Positions 45,283-54,412 of a stretch of DNA of 64,000 bases are shown piece after piece. The first letter of the stretch is position 1; each line of letters opens with the position of its first letter. The stretch is from Verrucomicrobiota bacterium (GTDB lineage Bacteria; Auribacterota; JABMQX01; JAFGEW01): NCBI GenBank assembly GCA_016931415.1, contig JAFGEW010000105.1, forward strand, positions 1 through 64,000, read 5' to 3'. Both the position numbers and the translations under genes were made by a program. The notes beneath the pieces were generated by a model. The model had not been told where the DNA came from, did not search any database, and saw nothing but the letters and a program-made list of their open reading frames with translations.

Positions 45283-46446
45283 TCAGAAAAGGAACGACAG
45301 GTGTTCGCGGAGGCGTTTGCCGATGGCTTCGGGCTGGAAGGCGTGGAGGCATTCACGTTGGGCGGCGATGATGCGCCGGCACAATGACTGGTCGCTGACG
45401 AGCAGGTCGAGGATCTCGGCGGCGGCTTGGTGGTTCTTGGTGGTGACCAGCACGCCCGAGCCGCCGAGGGTTTCGCGGACGGCCTCCTGGGCGTAGGCGA
45501 CGATGGGGACGCCGAAGTGCATGGCCTCGACGAGCGGGATGCAGAACCCCTCGTGCTCGCTCATGCAGAGGAAGATGTGGGCGGTGCGGTAGCAGGCGTT
45601 CAGCTCGGCCTGGGTGACGTGGCGGGTGAAGATCACGTCGCGCAGGTCGAGTTCGCGCACGAGGCCGTGCAGGTAGTTGGCGTAGCGGTCGAGCACGTCG
45701 AGCGCGCCGGCGAACACGAGGCGCGACCGCAGCTTGGCGGTTTTTTGGAAGAAGTAGAACGTCTTGATAACGTCCTCGAGTTTCTTGTTCGGCGTGACGC
45801 GCCCGACGAAGAGCACGTTGGCCGCGTTGCCGCCCAAGCGCGCGAGCATCGTGGGGTCGGGTGGTGCGTCGAGGCTCTCGAAGTTGATGGCGATCGGCAA
45901 CACGCCCGTGCGGCGATACCCGGCCTCGATCAGCTCGCGTTCGCTGTAGGCGCTCGCGGCAAGCGCCAGCTCCGGCACGGCGGCGAACGCCTTCAGTTCC
46001 TCGCGCCCTCGCGCGAGCCGCTCGGCCGTGCCGGGGTCAGTGGCCGTGAAGAAGTGGGCCGGCGTGATGTTGTGGTACTTGATGATCTTCCGCGATTTCA
46101 GGCCGGCGTACCATTTGCTGAGCTGCGTGCCGATCGAGAAGTGGAAGAGCATGACCGAGTCGGCGTTGTCCTCGGCGTCGAACTCGCGGTAGTCGCGCGC
46201 CACGCCGCGCATCACGGGCGACGTGAATGCCGGGTCGGTGAAGATCTCGGAAGAGAACCCCCACGACCGCAGCAGGCGCTGAATCTCGAGCACGTCGTTG
46301 CTGATCGCGTCGCCCATCTTGAAGCCGGAGGCGAGTTGATGCACGGCTGATCGGCGACCTGCGGCCGCAGGTCGCCGATCAGCTTCGGCGCGTCTGGGAC
46401 TCGTCGTGGCGTCCGTCTTCCTGGCGTTGCCGGCCGAAGTGCTCAT
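45283..46446 (-). CDS. Glycosyltransferase, GT-B fold, family 4-like
   Basis: A 387-residue cytoplasmic enzyme that should transfer a sugar from a nucleotide donor. The C-terminal domain has NVLFVGRVTPNKKLEDVI and the E-x7-E donor motif EHEGFCIPLVEAMHFGVPIV (about residues 291-310). The N-terminal domain has KIIKYHNITPAHFFTATDPG. The first 35 residues are a charged, low-complexity Ala/Arg extension. ATG 46446 overlaps the stop of the glycoside hydrolase gene (ATGA), so the two are co-translated. Acceptor unknown. Confidence 0.88.
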   Translation of the reverse strand: MSTSAGNARKTDATTSPRRAEADRRPAAAGRRSAVHQLASGFKMGDAISNDVLEIQRLLRSWGFSSEIFTDPAFTSPVMRGVARDYREFDAEDNADSVMLFHFSIGTQLSKWYAGLKSRKIIKYHNITPAHFFTATDPGTAERLARGREELKAFAAVPELALAASAYSERELIEAGYRRTGVLPIAINFESLDAPPDPTMLARLGGNAANVLFVGRVTPNKKLEDVIKTFYFFQKTAKLRSRLVFAGALDVLDRYANYLHGLVRELDLRDVIFTRHVTQAELNACYRTAHIFLCMSEHEGFCIPLVEAMHFGVPIVAYAQEAVRETLGGSGVLVTTKNHQAAAEILDLLVSDQSLCRRIIAAQRECLHAFQPEAIGKRLREHLSFLF

Positions 46447-48737
46447 GGTGCATCAAACAACACGTTGTAGGTGCCGAAGTTCTCTACCGGGAATGTCGCT
46501 GGAGTCGTCGCGTCTGCCTGGAGCACCACTTCGCCCGTCTGCGCATCGGCGATGTGCAGAGTGCGCGGGGCCTCGCCGCGAAAGGTCGCCTTGACCTCGA
46601 GCCAGGGTTCGTCCACGACGGCGAACACGAGGTTGAACGTGCGGCCATGCGCCTTGAGGTTGTGGAGCACGTATGTCCTGTCGTCCTTCATCAGCGCCTT
46701 GGGCAGCGACGGCGCCAGGACAAAGCCGGGCTTGGCGTCGGGCCGTTCGCGGAACCCGAACATGGTGCGCATGACGAGGGAGAGGCCGAACGTGCCCCAG
46801 CCGTAGCACTCGGCGCCCCACGTGCGCGACTCCGGCCAGAACTCGTGCTGCACGCCGGGCAGCGGCATGAGCGGCTGCTGCGTGCGCGCGTCGATGGTCG
46901 TGTAGATGTAGTCCACGAGGCGCCGCGCGAGCTCGGCCATCGGTGCGCGCAGGCCGGTCTCGTACGCGGCCTCGACGAGCATGAACGTGAACGTTGACCA
47001 CTCGGGACGCCGGTCTGCACACGCCGCTTCGATGAACCAGGCGACCGCCTTCACGTGCGCTTCGGGCGCGAGCCGGTAGAAGAACGGCGCCAGGTGCATC
47101 ACGTCGCGCCCGTGGGTGAACGCGCCCGTCTTGGCGTCGAAGTCGTGGTACCAGTCGCCGTGCCAGAGCTGCTCTGTGCGCTCGGCGAGCGTCTCGGCGT
47201 GCGCGCGCCACGTGGCGGCCTCGCCGGGCCTGCCCAACTCGGCCGCGAAGTGGTCGAGTACCTGGTACGAGTAGGCGAGCGCGGCGGTTGCATCGACCGA
47301 GCGCACGTGGCTCACGTCGGCGCCGCCGCCGAGTTGGTGGCCGAAGCGCCACGACATGTCCTGGCCGCTCTCGTAGCTGCACGAGTGAAAGACGAAGCCG
47401 TCGGCGTCGCGGCGGTTCTCGCGCCACCACTCGGCATAGGCGACCAGGCGCGGGTAGAGGGCCGCGAGCCACTCGCGATCCGGCTCGCGGCGGTAGACGT
47501 GCTCGACGATCCAGAACGGCGCGCCCCACTCGGGCGCCGTGCCGCCCGGGAATCCGCTGTGGGTCACCATGTTGCAGGAACCATCCTCGCGCATGCAGGG
47601 GATCCAGGGCTCGGGCGAGTCGGCGAACGTGCCGAGCAGCACGTCGCGCGCCGTTGCGGGGTCGGTGTACGAGAGCAGCATCATGTCGATGGCCGCCTCG
47701 GCGAGCACCGAGCGCGGGCCCTGGATCTGCATGGCGTCCCAGCAGTGCCTGAACACGCCGACAGGCTGGCGCACGTTGATGCGCAGCGTCTCGATGTCGT
47801 AGACGAAGCCGCGCCGCCACTCGGCGGGCAGGTCGCCGCCGAGCCGGACGGCCCTCGACCAGAACTCGTCGTCGTGGGCGAGCTTGTAGGCCGCCTCGGT
47901 CTCGATTGCGCCGTGGCCCGCCCGGCACAGTTCGCGCAAACCGCCGTCCGTCTCGCTGCGCAGCAGGCGCAGCGTGAGCCGCGACGTGTTGCTCGCCGCG
48001 AGCGGCATATCGAACGCGAGCGCGCCGGCAAGCGCGTTGGCCCGCTCCGCGCCGCCGGTGGCGACGAGGGAGTCGCGCGGTCCGGCTTCGGTGCGCAACG
48101 GCACCTCGCCCGTCATGGCGGAGTGGACGTCGGCGTCGGAATAGCCGAGCACGTGGCCGGCGGGCGCCGTGCTGCCGCTCAGGCCGATGAGCGTGCCCTC
48201 CGAGTAGGCGCGGGCCAGCAGCATCTGCTGCTCGGCGTCGTACCGGGCCGTCAGACCTTCTTCCCAACCGCCGCTGACGTCGAGGCGACGCCTGTAGTTG
48301 AGGACGCCGAAGACGCGGCACTCGACGTCGCGCCCGCTCGCGTTTTGGACGTCGACGATGGCGGCCAACGCGTGTTCCTGCTCCTGGAGGAAGCGCGCCG
48401 TGAACCGCACCCCGTCGAGCTCCCAGGCGTAGTCGAACAGGTTCTTCGTGTGATACGGCGCGCTGAGCGTGACGCCCTCGCGTGCACAGTCCTCGGCCGT
48501 CAGCAGCACCTTGCCGCCGAGCCGGACGCCGATGTTGAGATGCGCGGCGTAGACGAGGATTCGGCCGTAGCCCCCGCCGTAGGCGCGCACCCACCAGCCG
48601 AAGCCCACCGCCGGGCGCGAGCGGATCACGCCGCTCGGGTTGAGGCGCATCGTGTGATACGGGTTATCGAGATAGCCGTGTGGCGTGTAGTCGTCGGTGG
48701 GGAAGGCGTGGCCGTCGGTCCGCATGGTATGACCCAT
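46443..48737 (-). CDS. Glycoside hydrolase, MGH1/GH63-like (alpha/alpha)6-barrel
   Basis: A 764-residue protein without a signal peptide. ATG 48737 has AAGGA at the right distance. Residues 1-270 form a beta-sandwich (GFGWWVRAYGGGYGRILVY, YHTKNLFDYAWELDGVRFTA). Residues about 290-650 are the helical barrel: FRHCWDAMQIQGPRSVLAEA, PWIPCMREDGSCN, GGTAPEWGAPFWIVEHVYR and SGQDMSWRF. A beta C-domain follows (HEFWPESRTWGAECYGWG near 640). It resembles amylo-alpha-1,6-glucosidase/trehalase-type enzymes; the true bond is unknown. Coupling to a glycosyltransferase suggests turnover and synthesis of one intracellular glucan or glycoside. Confidence 0.82.
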   Translation of the reverse strand: MGHTMRTDGHAFPTDDYTPHGYLDNPYHTMRLNPSGVIRSRPAVGFGWWVRAYGGGYGRILVYAAHLNIGVRLGGKVLLTAEDCAREGVTLSAPYHTKNLFDYAWELDGVRFTARFLQEQEHALAAIVDVQNASGRDVECRVFGVLNYRRRLDVSGGWEEGLTARYDAEQQMLLARAYSEGTLIGLSGSTAPAGHVLGYSDADVHSAMTGEVPLRTEAGPRDSLVATGGAERANALAGALAFDMPLAASNTSRLTLRLLRSETDGGLRELCRAGHGAIETEAAYKLAHDDEFWSRAVRLGGDLPAEWRRGFVYDIETLRINVRQPVGVFRHCWDAMQIQGPRSVLAEAAIDMMLLSYTDPATARDVLLGTFADSPEPWIPCMREDGSCNMVTHSGFPGGTAPEWGAPFWIVEHVYRREPDREWLAALYPRLVAYAEWWRENRRDADGFVFHSCSYESGQDMSWRFGHQLGGGADVSHVRSVDATAALAYSYQVLDHFAAELGRPGEAATWRAHAETLAERTEQLWHGDWYHDFDAKTGAFTHGRDVMHLAPFFYRLAPEAHVKAVAWFIEAACADRRPEWSTFTFMLVEAAYETGLRAPMAELARRLVDYIYTTIDARTQQPLMPLPGVQHEFWPESRTWGAECYGWGTFGLSLVMRTMFGFRERPDAKPGFVLAPSLPKALMKDDRTYVLHNLKAHGRTFNLVFAVVDEPWLEVKATFRGEAPRTLHIADAQTGEVVLQADATTPATFPVENFGTYNVLFDAP

Positions 48738-48841
48738 CAAAGTCCTTGTCGTCGTCGGGCAGGGTCCTATAATCGGTTCATCGGCCCCGGTCGGGTCGTC
48801 GTGCGTCCCGTTATAGCACATTGCAGAGCAGTCGACACGAG

Positions 48842-49720
48842 ATGAGCCGCAAGCCGCGACAACGCTCCCAGTCGGTCGGCGCCCGGGCTTGGCGCCGCTT
48901 CCGGCGCAGCAAGCTGGCGATGATGGGCACGGCGCTCATCGGCCTGCTCGTTGTGCTCGCGCTGTTCGCGCCGCTCATCGCCCCGTTCCACCCGACCCGG
49001 GACGAGGACCTCAATCGCGCCGATCAGCCGCCGAGCCGCACCTTTCTTCTGGGCACCGACATGCAGGGCCGCGACGTGCTCTCGCGCGTCATTCACGGTG
49101 CGCGCGTCTCGCTGCTCATCGGCGTGGCGGCCACGGCGATCTCGCTTGGGATCGGGCTCGTGCTCGGGTCGCTCAGCGGCTACTTCGGCGGCTGGGTCGA
49201 TCATCTCATCATGCGCTTCACCGACATGGTGCTTGCGTTTCCGGCGCCGCTGTTCGTCATCGCCGCCGCCGCCGTGTTCGAGCAGCGTTCGATGCCCGTG
49301 CTGTTCTGGATCCTTGGGCTGATCGGCTGGCCGGGCATCGCGCGCGTCGTGCGCAGCAAGGTCATCGAGGTCAGAGCCACCGAGTATGCCGATGCCGCCC
49401 GTGCGCTGGGCGCGGGGCACACGCGCATCATCGCGCGACACATCCTGCCCAATTCGCTTGCGCCCATTATCGTCGCGGCGAGCATCGGCGTGGCGGGCAA
49501 CATTCTGACCGAGTCGTGGCTGAGCTTCCTCGGGCTCGGATTGTCGCCCGATACGCCGAGCTGGGGCAACATGATCCACGAGGGCCAGCAGGTGCTCAGC
49601 ACGATGCCGTGGCTGAGCGTGTTCCCCGGCCTGGCCATCATCTTCGCCGTGCTCGGTTTCAACCTGCTCGGCGACGGCCTCCGCGACGCCCTCGACCCGC
49701 GCCTCAAGGATGCCGGGTAG
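48842..49720 (+). CDS. ABC transporter permease, DppC/OppC type (first copy)
   Basis: A 292-residue inner-membrane protein with about six membrane helices. The N-terminal cytoplasmic helix (ARAWRRFRRSKLAMMGTALIG, shown in part) and the periplasmic LGTDMQGRDVLSRVIHGARV are typical of DppC. The EAA loop, which docks the ATPase, is EYADAARALGAGHTRIIARH. It should form the channel with a DppB partner. ATG 48842 is chosen over an upstream TTG. It is separated from the rest of the transporter locus by a 245-base gap with its own promoter, and a second DppC paralogue lies at 54393. Confidence 0.93.
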   Translation: MSRKPRQRSQSVGARAWRRFRRSKLAMMGTALIGLLVVLALFAPLIAPFHPTRDEDLNRADQPPSRTFLLGTDMQGRDVLSRVIHGARVSLLIGVAATAISLGIGLVLGSLSGYFGGWVDHLIMRFTDMVLAFPAPLFVIAAAAVFEQRSMPVLFWILGLIGWPGIARVVRSKVIEVRATEYADAARALGAGHTRIIARHILPNSLAPIIVAASIGVAGNILTESWLSFLGLGLSPDTPSWGNMIHEGQQVLSTMPWLSVFPGLAIIFAVLGFNLLGDGLRDALDPRLKDAG

Positions 49721-49789
49721 GAACCCAGATCGGCGGGCAGCAGTCGTCCGGTAGAGCCTGGAAGCTCCGTCAGGAGCGTTTGGCAGTAG

Positions 49790-49809
49790 CCACGGGCGAG
49801 AGCCCGTGG
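49790..49809. repeat. REP-like hairpin, ccacgggc/gcccgtgg
   Basis: Perfect 8-bp stem with a 4-nt loop, just behind the first permease gene. It is preceded by a 'gaagctccgtcaggagc' dyad near 49761-49777. The same design as 937-955 and 35652-35670. Confidence 0.65.
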
Positions 49810-49912
49810 AGCGGCTCGCCCTCTTCCGTGCGTCACACCCATCGGGTGAAGGGCTTCTCGACGAGGAAGGCCCGTTATCCGAAAATCCGGGAGGAACTCC
49901 TTCCCCGTGCGG

Positions 49913-49941
49913 TTGCCCACCTCGCTGTCGGATGCTATGTT
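49913..49941 (+). promoter_or_regulatory. Putative promoter for binding-protein gene 1
   Basis: TTGCCC (49913-49918), 17-nt spacer, TATGTT (49936-49941), 25 bases before the ATG at 49966. Closely similar in form to the promoter at 51675-51703. Confidence 0.5.
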
Positions 49942-49965
49942 GGGCGGCGGAGACAGCACACTACC

Positions 49966-51624
49966 ATGCGCACTGCCTACATTGTCATCGCCTGCATCGT
50001 GGCGCTCGCCGTGGCAGCGACTGTTGTCGGTCGGCGGACGCAGATCGAGCGCCCGATCGACTGGTTGTACTTCGCCAGCGGCGGCGAGCCCGAGACGCTC
50101 AATCCGGTCAAAGACTATCCCTCGGGCGGCTACATCGGGCTCGTCATGGAGCCCCTGGCACAGCGCGACATCGACACGCTCGAGTGGAAGCCCGTGCTGG
50201 CCACGCACTGGGAGATCTCGGACGATGGGCTCGCCTACACGTTCACCCTGCGCCATGGCGTGTGCTGGCACGACGGCAGCCCGTTCACGGCCGACGATGT
50301 GCTCTACACCTGGGAGCGCATGTGTGTCGATCCCGATGTGCGCACGCTGGCCGGCGGCGATTGGGGCGGCTGCGAGGCGTGCGAGGTGCTCGACGACCAC
50401 ACCGTCCGGTTCCGTTGGTCGAAACCGTACTTCCGTGCCTTCACGCTGTGTGCCCGCTTTGTCCCGGTCTCACGTCACGCGTTCGGCAACGCGACCGGCA
50501 AGGCGTTCAACGACCATCACACACAGAACAGAACGCCGACCGGCACCGGCCCGTACCGTGTTGCGGCGTGGGAGACGGCGCGGCGCATCGTGCTCGAGCG
50601 CGGCGAGACCTACTGGGGCGAGCAGCCGTTCTTCGAGCGGATCATCTCCGTCTTCGTCTCCGAGGACCAGGCCGTGTACCAGATCTTCAAGAAAGGCGAC
50701 ACCGACGTCGTCACGCTCGGCACGCTGCGGTGGACCAAGCTGTCGGATTCTGAAAGCTTCAAGCGCCGGTTCATCAAGACGCGTTGTCCGAGCCGCTGGT
50801 ACAGCTTCATCGCGTGGAACAACGATCGCGTCTGGTTCCGTGACCAACGTGTCCGCCGCGCCATGGCGTACCTGGTCGATCGGCAGACCATCCTCGACAC
50901 GATCGAGTTCGGACTTGGCCAGGTTGTCTCGGGCCCGCTGTGCCCGTGGAGCCCGGCCTACGACAAGACGATCGAGCCGCTCCCGTACGATCCGGAGGCG
51001 GCCAAACGCCTGCTCGACGACGCGGGCTGGATCGATCACGACGGCGACGGGATCCGCGACAAGGTCATTGACGGCGAGCGCGTCAAGTTCGACTTCGAGC
51101 TCAAGGTCTCCGGCACCGAGTCTGAGATCGGCGTCATCCTCAAGGAGGAACTGCGCAAGGCGGGCATCGCCATGCGCATGCGCCATCTCGAATGGTCCGT
51201 CTACTCGGTTGACGTGCGCGAACGCAACTACGACGCGACGCTGACGGGTGAGGGGATGGATCTTGATCTGGACCTCTACCCGATGTGGCACTCGTCTGAG
51301 GCCGATGCCAAAGAGAGCGCCAACTACGCCAACTTCCGCAACGGCGAGGTCGATGCGCTCGTCGAGAAGATCCGCGTCACCCTCGACGAGGCCGAGCGCA
51401 TCCCGCTGTATCACCGGTTCCACGCCATCATGCACGAGGAGCAGCCGTACACGTTCTTGCTGGCGAGCGACGATATGCGTGCCTACAACCGGCGGCTCGT
51501 CAACGTCCGGTTTCTTCCCTTCGACCCGCCGAGTGACGTTACGCAGTGGCGCGCCGTGCCACGCGACCAGATCGACCACTCGATCCCGGCGGTGCAGATC
51601 CACAGCCTGGAGCCGGACGAGTGA
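49966..51624 (+). CDS. ABC transporter substrate-binding protein, family 5 (peptide/opine), copy 1
   Basis: A 552-residue periplasmic or membrane-tethered binding protein. Residues 4-22 (AYIVIACIVALAVAATVVG) are an uncleaved-looking signal anchor; there is no lipobox cysteine. SBP_bac_5 features follow: GGEPETLNPVKDY, LRHGVCWHDGSPFTADDV, TGTGPYRVAAWE, NNDRVWFRDQRVRRAMAYLVDR and YDPEAAKRLLDDAGW. It should bind an oligopeptide or similar ligand for the permeases downstream. It is clearly paralogous to the next gene over its full length. Confidence 0.93.
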   Translation: MRTAYIVIACIVALAVAATVVGRRTQIERPIDWLYFASGGEPETLNPVKDYPSGGYIGLVMEPLAQRDIDTLEWKPVLATHWEISDDGLAYTFTLRHGVCWHDGSPFTADDVLYTWERMCVDPDVRTLAGGDWGGCEACEVLDDHTVRFRWSKPYFRAFTLCARFVPVSRHAFGNATGKAFNDHHTQNRTPTGTGPYRVAAWETARRIVLERGETYWGEQPFFERIISVFVSEDQAVYQIFKKGDTDVVTLGTLRWTKLSDSESFKRRFIKTRCPSRWYSFIAWNNDRVWFRDQRVRRAMAYLVDRQTILDTIEFGLGQVVSGPLCPWSPAYDKTIEPLPYDPEAAKRLLDDAGWIDHDGDGIRDKVIDGERVKFDFELKVSGTESEIGVILKEELRKAGIAMRMRHLEWSVYSVDVRERNYDATLTGEGMDLDLDLYPMWHSSEADAKESANYANFRNGEVDALVEKIRVTLDEAERIPLYHRFHAIMHEEQPYTFLLASDDMRAYNRRLVNVRFLPFDPPSDVTQWRAVPRDQIDHSIPAVQIHSLEPDE

Positions 51625-51674
51625 TCGGCCGGGCCTCTCAACCGCGCCGCGACGACCGCCATGGCCTCGGGCGC

Positions 51675-51703
51675 TTGCCGGCTTCCAGCCTCGGTGGTAT
51701 GCT
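51675..51703 (+). promoter_or_regulatory. Putative promoter for binding-protein gene 2 and permeases
   Basis: TTGCCG (51675-51680), 17-nt spacer, TATGCT (51698-51703) in the 113-base gap between the two binding-protein genes, 34 bases before the ATG. It would allow separate control of the second binding protein with both permeases. Confidence 0.5.
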
Positions 51704-51737
51704 GCAGAACGGCCATGCGGGGAGGCAGTAAGCGGCC

Positions 51738-53402
51738 ATGCGTTTCGTCTACATGCTGATCGTCTCCGTCGTGGCGCTCGCCGTGAGCGCGACCCTGATC
51801 GGGAAGCGCGCCCAGATCGAGCGTCCGGACGACGGGCTCTACTTCGCTGTGGGCCAGGAACCGGAGACGCTCAACCCGCTCAACTGCTTCGACACAACCG
51901 GCGGCCGCCTGCTCCGCCTGGTTATGGAGCAGCTCGCCGAACGGGACCTGTGGACGCTCGACTGGAAGCCCGCGCTTGCCACGCACTGGGAGGTTTCGAA
52001 CGACGGGCTCACGCACACCTTCCACTTGCGCCGGGGCGTGCACTGGCAGGATGGCAGCCCGTTTACGGCCGACGACGTGCGCTACACGTGGGAGCGCATC
52101 CACGTTGACCCTGATGTGCGCACCATGGCCCGGTCTGACTGGGTCGACTGCGAGGCATGCGAAGTGCTCGACGACTACACGGTGCGCTTCCGCTGGAAGC
52201 AGCCGTATTTCCTTGCGTTCAGTCTTTGCGCGGGTCTGACGCCTGTGTCGCGCCACGCCTTTGGCGATGCGACCGGCAAGGCGTTCAACAACCATCCCAT
52301 TCAGGACCGGACGCCGACGGGGACCGGGCCGTACCGCGTCGAGCGTTGGGAGACGGCCCGGCGCATCGTGCTCGTGCGAAACGAGAGCTACTGGGGCGAA
52401 CGGCCGTTCTTTGAACACATCGTCAATCTCTTTGTCTCTGAGGATCAGGCCGTCTTTCAGCTCTTCAAGAAGGGCGAGATTGACGTGGTCGGCCTCGGGC
52501 CGCTCCGGTGGGCCAGACAGTCGGACTCCGAGAGCTTCAAGCGCCGCTTCACCAAGGTCCGCTACCCGAGTTGCGGCTACAACTTCATCGCATGGAACAA
52601 CGACCGGGTCTGGTTCCGCGACAAGCGGGTCCGGCGCGCCATGACGCATCTAGTCAACCGCGAGCTGATCCGCGACACGATCGAGTTCGGCTTCGGCTAC
52701 ATCATCACCGGTCCCGTCTATCCGTGGAGCCCGGCTTACGACCGGACGATCGAGCCGATCCCCTACGATCCCGACGCCGCCAAGCGGTTGCTTGACGAAG
52801 CGGGCTGGATCGACCACGACGGCGACGGGATCCGCGACAAGGTCATCGACGGCGAGCGCGTCAGGTTCGACTTCGAGTTCACGATCTCCGGTACGGAGAA
52901 CGCGCGCGCCACGATCTTCAAGGAGGAGTTCCGCAAGGCCGGCATCCGGATGCGCATCCGCCATCTGGAGTGGGCCGTCTACCTGACCCATTTGTTCGAG
53001 CGCAACTACGACGCGACGAGTGTCGGCGAGTCGATGGGTCTCGAGGTCGACCACTATCTGATGTGGCACTCGTCCATGGCCGACGCCAAAACGAGCGCCA
53101 ACTACTCCAACTTCCGCAATGCCGAGGCGGACGCGCTCATCGAGCGGATTCGTGTGACGCTCGACGAGGATGAGCGCATTCCCTTGTACCATCGGTTCCA
53201 TGCGATCCTGCACGAGGAGCAGCCGTTCACGTTTCTGTTCTCCGGCGAGAATACGGAGGCTTACAACCGGCGGCTCGTCAACGTCCGGTTCGCGCCCGCG
53301 TACCCGGGCCGGGACGTCACACAGTGGCGCGCCGTGCCGCGTGACCAGATCGACCACTCGCTCCCGGCCGTCGTGGTCCAGGACATCGAGCTCGAGGAAT
53401 AG
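51738..53402 (+). CDS. ABC transporter substrate-binding protein, family 5, copy 2
   Basis: A 554-residue paralogue of the previous protein, with the same N-terminal anchor (FVYMLIVSVVALAVSATLIG) and the same landmarks (GQEPETLNPLNCF, LRRGVHWQDGSPFTADDV, NNDRVWFRDKRVRRAM, YDPDAAKRLLDEAGW). Both end in the shared QWRAVPRDQIDHS stretch plus a variable tail. Residues differ most between about 45 and 60 and between 420 and 445, which may tune ligand choice. It is followed eight bases later by the DppB-type permease gene. Confidence 0.93.
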   Translation: MRFVYMLIVSVVALAVSATLIGKRAQIERPDDGLYFAVGQEPETLNPLNCFDTTGGRLLRLVMEQLAERDLWTLDWKPALATHWEVSNDGLTHTFHLRRGVHWQDGSPFTADDVRYTWERIHVDPDVRTMARSDWVDCEACEVLDDYTVRFRWKQPYFLAFSLCAGLTPVSRHAFGDATGKAFNNHPIQDRTPTGTGPYRVERWETARRIVLVRNESYWGERPFFEHIVNLFVSEDQAVFQLFKKGEIDVVGLGPLRWARQSDSESFKRRFTKVRYPSCGYNFIAWNNDRVWFRDKRVRRAMTHLVNRELIRDTIEFGFGYIITGPVYPWSPAYDRTIEPIPYDPDAAKRLLDEAGWIDHDGDGIRDKVIDGERVRFDFEFTISGTENARATIFKEEFRKAGIRMRIRHLEWAVYLTHLFERNYDATSVGESMGLEVDHYLMWHSSMADAKTSANYSNFRNAEADALIERIRVTLDEDERIPLYHRFHAILHEEQPFTFLFSGENTEAYNRRLVNVRFAPAYPGRDVTQWRAVPRDQIDHSLPAVVVQDIELEE

Positions 53403-53410
53403 CCGTCCCG

Positions 53411-54412
53411 ATGCGTACCTATATCCTCAAACGGTTGTTGCTCATGATCCCGACGCTGTTCGGGATCACGCTCATCACGTTCACGATCAGCCACTTGGCG
53501 CCGGGCGAGACGCCGATCATGGCCGGTGACAAGACCGGCCGGATGCAGGGTCGCATCACGAGCGAGCAGATCGAGCAATGGCGGCGCCTCAACGATCTCG
53601 ACAAGCCCATCCAGGTTCAGTACTGGCGGTGGCTCAAGCGGCTTGTCCGGCTCGACTTCGGCACCTCGTTCAAGGACGGCCGGCCCGTGACCGAGAAGAT
53701 CGGCGAGCGGCTGCCAATCACGATGACGCTGTCGTTCACGGCGATGTTCCTTGTCTACCTGATCTCGGTTCCGCTCGGCGTGCACTCGGCCACGCACCAG
53801 TACCAGCTCAGCGACCGGATCAGCACCTTCGTCATCTTCGTCCTCTACTCGTTGCCGAGCTTCTGGGTCGCCCACATGTTGCTGACCTACGCGTGCGGCG
53901 GCGAGTATCTGAACCTATTCCCCATCGCGGGGATCAGCTCGCCGGACGCGTCGGAGATGGGCCCGCTTCAGTGGTTTCTCGACCGGGTCTGGCACCTCGT
54001 GCTGCCCGTGTTCTGCTACACGTACCAGGGGTTGGCGGGCCTGTCGCGATACACGCGCGCCGGCATGCTCGAGGTGCTGCGCCAGGACTACATCCGCACT
54101 GCGCGCGCCAAGGGCCTCGCCGAGCGCGTCGTGATCATGAAGCACGCGTTCCGCAACTCGATCATTCCAATCGTCACGCTGCTCGGGGGCCTGTTGCCGG
54201 CGCTGTTGAGCGCGAGCGTCATCGTCGAGCAGATCTTCAGCATCCCGGGCATCGGCCGGCTCGGGTTCGAGGCCGTGCTCAACCGCGACTACCCCGTCAT
54301 CATGGGCTTTGCCACGATCGGCGCGACGTTGACGCTGCTCGGCATTCTCATGAGCGATCTGCTCTACGCCGTCGTCGATCCGAGGATCAGCTATGAACCG
54401 GACAAGTCCTGA
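53411..54412 (+). CDS. ABC transporter permease, DppB/OppB type
   Basis: A 333-residue inner-membrane protein with six predicted helices. The start MRTYILKRLLLMIPTLFGI is diagnostic for DppB, as is the large periplasmic loop after helix 1 with LDKPIQVQYWRWLKR and DFGTSFKDGRPV. The EAA loop is DYIRTARAKGLAERVVIMKH. The last segment IPGIGRLGFEAVLNRDYPVI is also typical. It pairs with a DppC subunit and overlaps the next gene by 20 bases. Confidence 0.95.
   Translation: MRTYILKRLLLMIPTLFGITLITFTISHLAPGETPIMAGDKTGRMQGRITSEQIEQWRRLNDLDKPIQVQYWRWLKRLVRLDFGTSFKDGRPVTEKIGERLPITMTLSFTAMFLVYLISVPLGVHSATHQYQLSDRISTFVIFVLYSLPSFWVAHMLLTYACGGEYLNLFPIAGISSPDASEMGPLQWFLDRVWHLVLPVFCYTYQGLAGLSRYTRAGMLEVLRQDYIRTARAKGLAERVVIMKHAFRNSIIPIVTLLGGLLPALLSASVIVEQIFSIPGIGRLGFEAVLNRDYPVIMGFATIGATLTLLGILMSDLLYAVVDPRISYEPDKS

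Noticed and set aside
44833-45387. 184-codon plus-strand frame before the glycosyltransferase gene
   Set aside because: No start signal, mixed codon use, and its end is antisense to the glycosyltransferase gene.
48889-49965. Fusion of a long frame to binding protein 1
   Set aside because: This part is an out-of-frame reading of the permease gene and of non-coding DNA; the signal anchor begins at 49966.
51031-51080. DHDGDGIRD segments in both binding proteins as EF-hand or dockerin calcium sites
   Set aside because: This acidic turn is common in family 5 binding proteins at this position and is not a dockerin.
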